Positions 1-7,241 of a stretch of 61,482 bases of DNA are shown here, piece after piece. This DNA comes from Hymenobacter mucosus (GTDB lineage: Bacteria; Bacteroidota; Bacteroidia; Cytophagales; Hymenobacteraceae): positions 1-61,482 of the forward strand of contig NZ_FZNS01000017.1 in assembly GCF_900188255.1 (NCBI RefSeq), written 5' to 3'. Position 1 is the first letter of the stretch; each line of letters opens with the position of its first letter. A model generated the notes under the pieces. It saw only the letters and a program-made list of their open reading frames with translations, had not been told where the DNA came from and did not search any database. The translations under genes were made by a program, and so were the position numbers.

Positions 1-2
1 TG

Positions 3-143
3 AACCTGATCGAAATCCTCTGGCACCGCTGCAAGCACTACTGGCTCACCCCGGACGACTATCGCACCGAGCAAACCCTACGCGACAAGCTCGACTACCT
101 CATGCCCAGAGTCGGAACTGAGTATACGGTTACTTTTAGCTGA
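3..143 (+). CDS. IS630-type transposase, C-terminal fragment
   Basis: An open frame runs into the window from the left and ends at the TGA at 141-143, giving 46 residues. It begins NLIEILWHRCKHYW, which resembles the end of the DDE domain of IS630-family transposases, where a motif of the form P-x-L-N-x-I-E-x-x-W carries the last catalytic glutamate. The rest of the gene and the other end of the element lie outside the window, so intactness cannot be judged. It could also be a stand-alone DDE-domain relic. Assignment rests on this one motif plus the length of the tail after it. Confidence 0.7.
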   Translation, partial: NLIEILWHRCKHYWLTPDDYRTEQTLRDKLDYLMPRVGTEYTVTFS

Positions 144-164
144 CCACTTAGTACCAGTCCACCT

Positions 165-228
165 AAAAAAGGCCGGTCGGGGCTGGCTGATGCAATCTTG
201 CATCAGCCAGCCCCGACCGGCCTTTTTT
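165..228. terminator. Long perfect hairpin, bidirectional terminator
   Basis: A 30-bp perfect inverted repeat (165-194 and 199-228) encloses a 4-nt loop. Its outer six pairs are A6/T6, so either strand gives a GC-rich stem followed by a T run. It lies 21 nt after the transposase fragment stop and 18 nt beyond the end of the minus-strand gene at 247, so it can terminate both convergent transcripts. Confidence 0.85.
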
Positions 229-246
229 ATACCAGATTGCCTCTTC

Positions 247-876
247 TTAGTTGACGTAGGGCGTTTCTAACTCCTGGCCCATGAGTTTCAGTGGGTCCAG
301 CGACACGCGGCCGGTAAGGCGGGTACTGAGGGTTTGAAGTTCAGCGGCCGTGAGTACATCCAGGTGATGCAGCCACCGTAGCCGGTGCAATTGGTAGTCA
401 ATGGGACCTAGCGGATTGATCTGGGCATACTCCTGCCGTAGGTAGTCGGTGGCGCGCAGCTCCAGCGCTACGGCAAACTCCCGGAAGGCACGAAATCGCC
501 ACGGACGCCGGCCCAGCCGGAGGGTAAGGCGGGCAGTATGAAGGGTGCAGGCGGGCCAGAGAGTGTCGTAGCGCAGCCACGTATTCAGGGCCGATAGGGC
601 CAGCAGCAGCCCCCACATGATCAGGTGCTTTGTTTGGCCCGTGCTCACCCAGGCGTGCCAGGGGTACGTACTAGCCGCCAGCAGCGACAAGATGTATATC
701 ACAAAGGACTTGATTTGCCGGGCTGGTTGCTGCTGGGTGCGCACGGGAAGAATTTCCTCGTAGGGCACCTCCATTTCCAGACCCACGGCACTATTGCGCT
801 GTCGCACCAGTAGCCCTTCGGCTTTCAGTTCCAAAAAAGTATCACCCAGCAGAAATTGAGTGGGAGTAGAAGGCAT
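247..876 (-). CDS. Hypothetical membrane protein
   Basis: A 209-residue protein if the ATG at 876 is used (MPSTPTQ...). A longer frame to 954 exists but would overlap the M50 gene. Residues around 60-120 contain two hydrophobic stretches (about IYILSLLAAS and IMWGLLLALSALNTWL) that look like membrane segments. The N-terminal part is soluble and contains a LLGDTFLELKAEGLLV stretch that could be a winged-helix-like or GPP34-like element, but I do not recognise a family. The C-terminal half is rich in arginine and leucine. It lies 37 nt after the M50 protease gene on the same strand and may be co-transcribed with it and the HAD gene. Function unknown. Confidence 0.6.
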   Translation of the reverse strand: MPSTPTQFLLGDTFLELKAEGLLVRQRNSAVGLEMEVPYEEILPVRTQQQPARQIKSFVIYILSLLAASTYPWHAWVSTGQTKHLIMWGLLLALSALNTWLRYDTLWPACTLHTARLTLRLGRRPWRFRAFREFAVALELRATDYLRQEYAQINPLGPIDYQLHRLRWLHHLDVLTAAELQTLSTRLTGRVSLDPLKLMGQELETPYVN

Positions 877-913
877 AAGCAAAGCGGCAAGCAACTGCTT
901 GCACGTAAACGGT

Positions 914-2155
914 TCATCGAAAGACGAACGGCGAAGGAGTAAAACAAAGAACAAAAATAGCGAGCATTAGCCAGCCCAGCACGCGCCGACCGGGCGAGAG
1001 AGCCCGCTCGTCGGGGGCGCCGGGGTGATACACGCCCGTAACACGGCCCAGCAACAGCCCAAACAGCAACCAAGCGGGGTTGCCCTCGGCAGTGGGCCAG
1101 GCTGAAGCCACCACCACCTGCGCCGCCCCCACGGCTAGGGCCAGCAGGAGTACCCGGCGGCGGGTGGGTAGTACCCGCCAAAACACGGCTACCAAGTATA
1201 GTAGGTAGGGTACTGACCAGTACAACCACGTTTCTGCGTCGGATTGCAGCGAAAATAGCCCAAGCCCGGCATAGAAAATAAAGGCGCAAAACAGCATTCC
1301 CGACACGCGCCCCGCCCGGCGGCGCCCTAGCAGCCCGTACAGGATGTGGCCCCCATCTAGCTGCCCAATAGGTAGCAGGTTGAGCGCCGTAAAAAACAAC
1401 GATAATACCCCCGCAACCAGTACCGGGTAGTGCATTATTTCATTGGGGTGAGGTAGGCGAAGCGGATCGGCAAGCCAGATAGCCAACAGCTGGAATAGCA
1501 AGGGCTGGGCCAACACCTCGCCTACGGCTCGACCGGGGGGGTATACGTAGCGGGCATATTCAGCCCCGTACAAGCGGTATTGGGGATGAATCTGGTACAA
1601 GTACTCCAGGGAAGGTAAGTGCGTTAGGCCATACACTAGTACGCCCACGGCTACCACGAAGCCCGCCAAAGGACCCGCCAACCCTACATCAAAAAATTCG
1701 CGCCGAGAAAATATGCGCTCCTTAATGCGAATCACCGCTCCGAAGGTGCCAATGCCAAGCGGAAATGGCAGGAAATAAGGTAGTGTGGCGCTGATGTCGT
1801 TGCGGCGGGCCGTGAGGTAGTGCCCAAATTCGTGAACCGTGAGTACTCCCAGAAAAGGGATGCTAAACCACAGCCCTGGCTCTAGCCACGCCCACCACTG
1901 GTTGGTGGGTAACTGCCACAGCACATCCGGCCGGATGACATCTAGCCGGCCAGCCGTAATAGAAACGCCAGCTAAGGTGGTCGTAAATAAGGTGATGAGG
2001 AATAAACTCAGGTGTAGCAAATACACGCGCCACCGGGGTGGTTCGGGTTTTTCGTACTGCACAAATGCCAATTCTGCTTCCTCCGCGAGAGTAAGAAAGC
2101 CAGGGGTAGAAGCATCAGGAAAGGGGAGGAGCGGAGGCGTCTCGTTCGAAGGCAC
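914..2155 (-). CDS. M50 family site-2-type membrane metalloprotease
   Basis: An intramembrane zinc protease of peptidase family M50. The HEFGH sequence supplies the two zinc histidines and the catalytic glutamate, and a later NLLPIGQLDGGH segment supplies the third zinc ligand (the conserved LDGG aspartate). Several hydrophobic segments surround both motifs, and more follow at the C-terminus. Family members cleave substrates within the membrane; the substrate here is unknown. The frame is open upstream to an ATG at 2260, but that would overlap the HAD gene by 146 nt and add a basic, unconserved-looking leader. I therefore prefer the GTG at 2155, which leaves a 41-nt overlap. A still later TTG start is also possible. 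Probably co-transcribed with the HAD gene. Confidence 0.85.
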   Translation of the reverse strand: MPSNETPPLLPFPDASTPGFLTLAEEAELAFVQYEKPEPPRWRVYLLHLSLFLITLFTTTLAGVSITAGRLDVIRPDVLWQLPTNQWWAWLEPGLWFSIPFLGVLTVHEFGHYLTARRNDISATLPYFLPFPLGIGTFGAVIRIKERIFSRREFFDVGLAGPLAGFVVAVGVLVYGLTHLPSLEYLYQIHPQYRLYGAEYARYVYPPGRAVGEVLAQPLLFQLLAIWLADPLRLPHPNEIMHYPVLVAGVLSLFFTALNLLPIGQLDGGHILYGLLGRRRAGRVSGMLFCAFIFYAGLGLFSLQSDAETWLYWSVPYLLYLVAVFWRVLPTRRRVLLLALAVGAAQVVVASAWPTAEGNPAWLLFGLLLGRVTGVYHPGAPDERALSPGRRVLGWLMLAIFVLCFTPSPFVFR

Positions 2156-2786
2156 GGAGGGCAGCGGGTAGGGCGTCAGTGAGGGTAAGGGGCGGGGCCA
2201 AGAACAGCGTGTGAAGTCCCAGGCGGCGGGCCGTTTCAATGTGCTGCGGGCTATCTTCAATAAACAACGTTTCCTCCGCCTTCCAGTTCATCTCCTGTAG
2301 AGCATGGCGAAATATTTCCTCTCCTGGCTTACGAAGGCCCACTTGCTGGGAGTAGAACACGCGGTCCAGAGCATCGGCAATACCGTGCGCAAAGCCGTAC
2401 TCTGTTTTCAGCACCGCATTGATAGCGTCAATGTGAATCTGGTTGGTGTTGGAGAGTAACGCCGTCTGGTAGCCCTGCGCACGCAACTCCGCAATAAGAG
2501 CTAGACGCTCGGCGGGTACATCCAGCAGCATGGCATTCCAAGCAGCATCTAGTTCCTCATCGGAAGCCTCCAGCTCGTAGTGCTTGCGCAACCCGTCGCG
2601 GAACTCCTGCGGCGTTAGTCGTCCTGTCTCCATCAAATCAAACAACTCGGCCTGCGCCGCTTGCGTGAAGGCAATGGTGCTGCCACGGCGGGAGAGGCGG
2701 CGCATAGCTTCCAGCGTTCGGTCGTAGTTAAGGTTGATAATAACACCACCAAAATCGAAGAGCAGGTGAGGTAGCTTGTGAGGCAT
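2115..2786 (-). CDS. HAD superfamily phosphatase (YihX-like)
   Basis: A 223-residue haloacid dehalogenase-type hydrolase. Motif I is LLFDFGGVI, with the nucleophile Asp followed by the FGGV form seen in YihX-type sugar-phosphate phosphatases. Motif II is LLSNTN, motif III carries the Lys of GLRKPGEEIF, and motif IV is LFIEDSPQHI. A helical cap sits between motifs I and II. The ATG at 2786 (MPHKLPHLLFDFGG) puts motif I at the normal distance from the N-terminus. An upstream ATG at 2882 would add an unlikely 32-residue leader. The 3' end overlaps the start of the M50 gene, suggesting translational coupling. The substrate cannot be read from the sequence. Confidence 0.88.
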   Translation of the reverse strand: MPHKLPHLLFDFGGVIINLNYDRTLEAMRRLSRRGSTIAFTQAAQAELFDLMETGRLTPQEFRDGLRKHYELEASDEELDAAWNAMLLDVPAERLALIAELRAQGYQTALLSNTNQIHIDAINAVLKTEYGFAHGIADALDRVFYSQQVGLRKPGEEIFRHALQEMNWKAEETLFIEDSPQHIETARRLGLHTLFLAPPLTLTDALPAALRAFERDASAPPLS

Positions 2787-2946
2787 AAGGTGTTGATAGA
2801 TAAAGTGTAGTGTGGCAAAGACGCAACTGCTGGCTAGCCCAATACGTGAGTATTGCGCCAAATATTGCGGCGGAAATTGCAATTACGCGCACAAACTTCG
2901 AGCTTTGCACAGCTGAAACCAACCAGTTGCTGAGAGGTTTCGCGCC

Positions 2947-3020
2947 GGGCCTATAGCTCAATCGGTTAGAGCAACTGACTCATAATCAGTAGGTCGCTGG
3001 TTCGATTCCAGCTGGGCCCA
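2947..3020 (+). tRNA. tRNA with CAT anticodon (elongator Met or Ile2)
   Basis: A complete 74-nt cloverleaf. The acceptor stem is GGGCCTA paired with TGGGCCC (one G-U pair), the D arm is GCTC...GAGC, the anticodon stem is ACTGA/TCAGT, and the anticodon CAT is at 2981-2983 in the loop CTCATAA. The T arm is GCTGG/CCAGC with TTCGATT, and the discriminator is A at 3020. The G1-C72 pair rules out a typical bacterial initiator tRNA. CAT can be elongator Met or, when C34 is modified to lysidine by TilS, Ile2. The sequence alone does not settle which. No CCA is encoded. Confidence 0.93.
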
Positions 3021-3033
3021 CCTTATTCAATTG

Positions 3034-3066
3034 AAAACCCCGTTAGGATATCTCTAACGGGGTTTT
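3034..3066. terminator. Bidirectional intrinsic terminator after tRNA
   Basis: A 13-bp inverted repeat (AAAACCCCGTTAG at 3034-3046, its complement at 3054-3066) with a 7-nt loop and a T run on each strand. It ends the plus-strand tRNA transcript, 13 nt downstream, and probably also the minus-strand trehalose gene, which stops at 3161. Confidence 0.9.
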
Positions 3067-3160
3067 TATTTTCTATATGGTCTCTACTAAGAAGGGACAC
3101 GTGACATACACGTTGGTAGCCAGTGGAGTGTTCTCTTGAGCATTCTTATTCGTGGTAGGA

Positions 3161-5392
3161 TTAAGAATGTGCGGTAGTGGCCATGAGGGCTTGTGAAGGA
3201 AGCGTGTTTCCAGAATAGCCGCGCAGCATGTTTAATAGCTGGCGCACTTCGGCAACGCTGCTCACGCAGTACCGGGCAAATGAGCGGGGTGTACTGCCCA
3301 CCTTGATAGTGTACGCCTCCGGTGGTAAGGCCCGGAAGGTGTCTTCGTCGGTGCGGTCGTCGCCAATTGCTAGGATAAAATCGGGCGGAGTAGCCCCGAG
3401 CCACTGCTGCGCCGCAGTACCTTTGTTGAGGCCACTAGGCTTCACTTCTAATACCTTATTACCTTCCAGCACCTGCAAATCGGTGTTGGTCGTGATGAAT
3501 GCGAGATGACTAAGCAGGTCGCGGGCTCGTACGGCGCCCAGTTCGGCGTCGGCGCGGCGGTAGTGCCATACCAAGGAGAAGTCCTTTTCTTCGATGAAGG
3601 AACCGGCGGTGCGATTCACATACTGCTCCAAAATTGGGCGGAACTCACGTTTCCACTCGGCTCGCATATCCTGAAACTGGCTCCAGTCTTCGCCAGCCCG
3701 GCGCAGCCATACGCCATGCTCGGCAACAAATTCGAGCGGAAGATGCCCTAACCACTTATCCAACGTAGCCCGGTCGCGGCCGCTAATGATAACCACTTGG
3801 TTTTGCGGATCTTCGGCCAGGGCCCGCAGAAGCTCCAGCAATTCAGCATTGGGGCGGGCATGCTGCGGGTTTTTGTGGAAAGAGACCAAGGTGCCATCGT
3901 AATCAAGAAGTAGCAAACGGCGCGGAGCAGCTTGGTAATCTTGAAGCAGTTGGCGGCGGCCTTCCTGATCCAGAGCATCGGTAGACAGGGTGAGCTGCTT
4001 GATCTTGCTGTACGTCAGGCGATTCAAGAACAACTCCGTCCAGGCAAACACGTTGTACTGCTGCACTAGCGTCTGCATATGGGTCATGCGTAGTACTTGC
4101 TCCTCCTCGGGCATCAACAGAGCCTCGTGCATGGCCTCAACCAGCTGGTTGGTGTCAGTGGGGTTGATGAGCAATGCATCCGATAGCTCTTGGGCCGCCC
4201 CAGCCCGCTCACTTAAGATCAGCACCCCGCGCTGGTCCGCCTTGCTGGCCACAAACTCTTTCGCCACTAGATTCATCCCGTCGCGCACGGGCGTTACCAA
4301 GGCTACATCGGCTAAGCGGTACAAGGCAGCCAGTTCCTCGAACGGGAGGGAGCGGTAGAAATAGTGAATGGGCGTCCAACTGATGGTACTGTATTGCGCG
4401 TTGATGCGGCCCGCTAACTCGTCAATTTCCTCTTTTAAAGCGGCGTACTGCGCTACCTGGTCGCGGGATGGTACCACAATCATGAGTAGGCTAACTTGTT
4501 CATGCCACTTGGGGTAGCGGTGCAGCAGTTCCTCGAAGGCTCGCAGCCGTAAGGAAATGCCTTTGGTGTAGTCGAGCCGGTCGATGGACAGGACAACGCG
4601 GGCGCCGTGCATAGCCGCGCCGTAGGTGCGGGCATGGGCTTGCGCTGCCTCCGACGCAGCCGCATCGGCGTAGCGTTGGTAGTCGATGCCCATAGGAAAG
4701 GCGTCCACGAGCACGGTGCGGCTGGGAGTTTCAATCTGCCCGTTCTGGGAAGAGTAGCCCAACATCTGCGATACGGCGCTCAGGAAGTGGCGCATGTAGC
4801 TGTAGGTATGGAAGCCGATGAGGTCGGCACCTAACATGCCCTGCAATAACTCGGCTCCCCAGGGTAGCACCCGGATCATCTCGTAAGACGGGAAGGGAAT
4901 GTGCAGGAAGAAGCCAATGGTGCACTCGGGGCGGGCGCGGCGCAGCATTTCGGGCAGCAGCAGCAGCTGGTAGTCGTGCACCCAGATGGTGTCGTCGGGG
5001 CCGGCCAGCGCCAGCACGGCCTGGCAGAATTTCTCGTTGACGGCCACGTAGGCCTCCCAGTGGGCCTGTTCGTAGGTGGCGTACTGGCTGAAGTAGTGAA
5101 AGGTAGGCCAGAGCGTGGAGTTGCTGAAGCCTTCGTAGAAGTCGCGGATTTCTGCTTCCGTCAGAAATACCGGCGCCATACTGTCCTGCTGGAGCTGCTC
5201 GGTGACGTGCTGCTCTTCTGCCGGGTCTTCCACGAACAGCCCTGGCCAGCCTACCCATACGTTATCACCCGATTGGTAAATTGACCCCAGCCCGGTGGCT
5301 AAGCCTCCTTCGCTTGGTTGAAACGTGAGACCTTTGGCAGTGCGCTGCACCTTCGTGGGCAGACGGTTGGAGATGATGATGGTTCTGGACAT
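3161..5392 (-). CDS. otsBA: Bifunctional trehalose-6-phosphate synthase/phosphatase
   Basis: A 743-residue fusion that makes trehalose from a nucleotide-activated glucose and glucose-6-phosphate. Residues 1 to about 480 are the GT20 synthase: N-terminal SNRLP, the GGLATGLGS glucose-phosphate/donor loop, WVHDYQLLLLP, FFLHIPFPS, LSIDRLDYTKG and VTPVRDGMNLVAKEFVA. From about residue 490 a HAD-type phosphatase follows: motif I LLLLDYDGTL, IISGRDR, and AIGDDRTDED as the final metal-binding motif. All key residues of both halves are present, so both activities are expected. Such OtsA-OtsB fusions are common in Bacteroidota. Trehalose is a stress protectant (desiccation, osmotic). The ATG at 5392 gives the canonical MSRTIIISNRLP start. 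Monocistronic. Confidence 0.95.
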   Translation of the reverse strand: MSRTIIISNRLPTKVQRTAKGLTFQPSEGGLATGLGSIYQSGDNVWVGWPGLFVEDPAEEQHVTEQLQQDSMAPVFLTEAEIRDFYEGFSNSTLWPTFHYFSQYATYEQAHWEAYVAVNEKFCQAVLALAGPDDTIWVHDYQLLLLPEMLRRARPECTIGFFLHIPFPSYEMIRVLPWGAELLQGMLGADLIGFHTYSYMRHFLSAVSQMLGYSSQNGQIETPSRTVLVDAFPMGIDYQRYADAAASEAAQAHARTYGAAMHGARVVLSIDRLDYTKGISLRLRAFEELLHRYPKWHEQVSLLMIVVPSRDQVAQYAALKEEIDELAGRINAQYSTISWTPIHYFYRSLPFEELAALYRLADVALVTPVRDGMNLVAKEFVASKADQRGVLILSERAGAAQELSDALLINPTDTNQLVEAMHEALLMPEEEQVLRMTHMQTLVQQYNVFAWTELFLNRLTYSKIKQLTLSTDALDQEGRRQLLQDYQAAPRRLLLLDYDGTLVSFHKNPQHARPNAELLELLRALAEDPQNQVVIISGRDRATLDKWLGHLPLEFVAEHGVWLRRAGEDWSQFQDMRAEWKREFRPILEQYVNRTAGSFIEEKDFSLVWHYRRADAELGAVRARDLLSHLAFITTNTDLQVLEGNKVLEVKPSGLNKGTAAQQWLGATPPDFILAIGDDRTDEDTFRALPPEAYTIKVGSTPRSFARYCVSSVAEVRQLLNMLRGYSGNTLPSQALMATTAHS

Positions 5393-6454
5393 AACACAAA
5401 TGGGATGAGAACATCATCCGACACGGCCGTTGTCGAAGTTTTGATTGGAATCTGGCAACTGCTTCTCAGTCCCCGCTAGCCTGGCATGTACCCCGGCTTG
5501 CTAGAGGTAATCTGCCCACTGCTGCTTTCGCCTGGCGGCGAAGAGCCTGGTTAACTCAGGCAGTACTACCTAGGCGTAGCCCTCCATTGTGCACAAGCGC
5601 GAATACTGAAAAGCTTCCCTTTTGTACGGCAGGCCAAGTGCAGCGGAGGGCGCTATAAATACGTATTTTACGCTTCGGCAAGTGCGTATTCAACCCTGCT
5701 TTGCGCAAGTAGCCTGGCCGTTGCAAATACCTCGTAGCGTGCCACTAAGGATGCTGGTGCCAACGGGCCTGGCCGCCTGATGGAGTGAGCTCCCATGCTT
5801 TTTCATTGCCTTCCTGAAGTCATCGTAAGCGGAAGTAGGCGCGTAGCATTTGGCCACTAAATCCAAGCTGAAGCAGCCCACCTGTCAGTGCATCCCCGTA
5901 GGTTCGGGCGCATATTAGGGTGGGCAGGAACTAGCGGCAGCGTACCAGATTCCAGGCATTCCAGCATCTGAGAAGGTACAAACGTAGTGGGTAGTTGCCA
6001 GCGCACCCTGGGCTCCTTACCAAGCTGCAACAGCAGCAACGACACGACCCAGGGCGCTATATGGCCGCTGCCATCTTTCAAGGACAACTGATAGTACATG
6101 AGCCCCCGCGTAGAGCAACGCAACCAGTACGAAGTGGTGAAGCGGAAGGGAAAAAACGCCACTTCAGCAGGGGAAGCAGCGAATTTTATAGGGTAGACGG
6201 AGAGGTGGTACCCTATTTAAAACGTGCAGCAACCTCAGCAGGGCCAGAGAAGAAATACAGAATTCACAGCCGTTGAAATATGGATTTGAGCCTTGGGGCG
6301 GCATACAAGAGAGTAAAAGCAAGGCTAGCAGCCGTACTTGTTGGCGCAGTATTTACGGATTAGCCGCACCCAAAATCAGTGTTTTCTGGGGCGAAGGCCG
6401 CTCGCCAGATCAATAGCTTTGCCCGCTATTGATGCTACTAGTACTGTAGTTGGG
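5393..6454. other. Intergenic region, about 1.06 kb
   Basis: The spacer between otsBA (leftward) and the STAS-like gene (rightward) must hold both promoters. No tRNA, repeat array or strong terminator was seen. Open frames exist, for example a minus-strand frame at 5857-6162 and a plus-strand frame at 5995-6276. They lack convincing starts, have skewed compositions and match no family I know, so I do not annotate them. Confidence 0.4.
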
Positions 6455-6868
6455 ATGAGGAAGCTAGCCATTTATGTGAGTGGGAAGCAGGATTGCGCAG
6501 GGGTAAGCTTGCGCGGTGGCTGCGCCGATTCTGCGGAAGCGGTATACCTGCAGCAAGCGTTGGAACAGATAATCCAGCAGTTTCGGCAGCGAGACTTACC
6601 GTGCCTGTGGCTAGACTGTCGCCACCTGGAAACCCTGAGTTGGCAAGGCCAGCGGGCCCTCCTGCATGTCGATAATCTTGCCCGTACAGCGGGTATTTGC
6701 CTGTTTTGGTGCGGTTTGAATGCCTTGGTAGGTGAGCAGTTGCGCACTAGCGGGCTCTACTCCTTGCTGTATGTACGCACAGCCAAGGAATATGCCGGGC
6801 CATTGCTACTATTAGAGGAGAACTTACCGGCAACGGTGCAGCTAGTCCGACGAGGCGAAAACCGCTAG
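6455..6868 (+). CDS. STAS-like (anti-anti-sigma-like) protein, paralogue of 29130-29501
   Basis: A 137-residue protein if started at the ATG at 6455 (MRKLAIYVSG). The frame extends upstream to 6338, but its paralogue begins at the equivalent point. The fold pattern resembles a STAS domain: beta strands, a paired-helix GQRALL element where STAS proteins have the phospho-serine loop, then LFWCGL and a final helix. By eye about half of the 66 core positions match the protein at 29130-29501, including LW-DCR, GQRALL, AR-G and LFWCGL. The usual DSSG phospho-acceptor of anti-sigma-factor antagonists is not present (SWQG here), so control by serine phosphorylation is doubtful. No partner kinase gene is next to it. 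Role inferred only from fold resemblance. Confidence 0.6.
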   Translation: MRKLAIYVSGKQDCAGVSLRGGCADSAEAVYLQQALEQIIQQFRQRDLPCLWLDCRHLETLSWQGQRALLHVDNLARTAGICLFWCGLNALVGEQLRTSGLYSLLYVRTAKEYAGPLLLLEENLPATVQLVRRGENR

Positions 6869-7241
6869 CCTGGCGAATGTTGCCGTGGCCTATCCCGCTT
6901 TCCACCAGAGCCCGATGGCTGAGCAGTGCGCATACGAATAGTTTTTAGGTAGGCAGGATGTAGGCGAAGAAGTGCCACGCCATGGGTGGGCGCCCTAGGC
7001 AAGAGCAGAACTACACTACTTCAAAGTGTTTCTGGCAGCCTTCTGCTTCCGAATTTCTACGGGCTTATGCGGGGCGAAACCCGTAATTTTATAGTCCTAC
7101 CAACGGATAGTGCCATCAGTGGATGGCTGCCCAGCGCGCACTTCTGCTGCTCAGATCGGTAAGCACGAAAAAACTCGCCTTACCTTTCTGCCGCAACTCA
7201 GCCTCTACGCTCCCGCTCTGCCTGCTTTACCCCACCAGCGC
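6869..7241. other. Intergenic region upstream of the glycosidase
   Basis: This 373-nt spacer holds the presumed promoter of the glycosidase gene. The coding frame of that gene stays open back to 7110, but the signal-peptide ATG at 7242 marks the likely start. I see no repeat, hairpin with a T run or RNA gene here. Confidence 0.4.

Noticed and set aside
2728..2961. Longer N-terminus for the HAD gene or another small gene upstream
   Set aside because: The HAD motif I lies only a few residues after the ATG at 2786, as expected. The upstream frame has no conserved sequence and approaches the tRNA.
2947..3020. Initiator tRNA-fMet
   Set aside because: The acceptor stem has a normal G1-C72 pair and the anticodon stem lacks the three G-C pairs of initiators, so it is an elongator-type or Ile2 tRNA.
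5857..6276. Possible small genes in the otsBA upstream region
   Set aside because: Two overlapping opposite-strand frames with unusual compositions, no recognised motif and no promoter or start signal. Cannot be supported from sequence alone.
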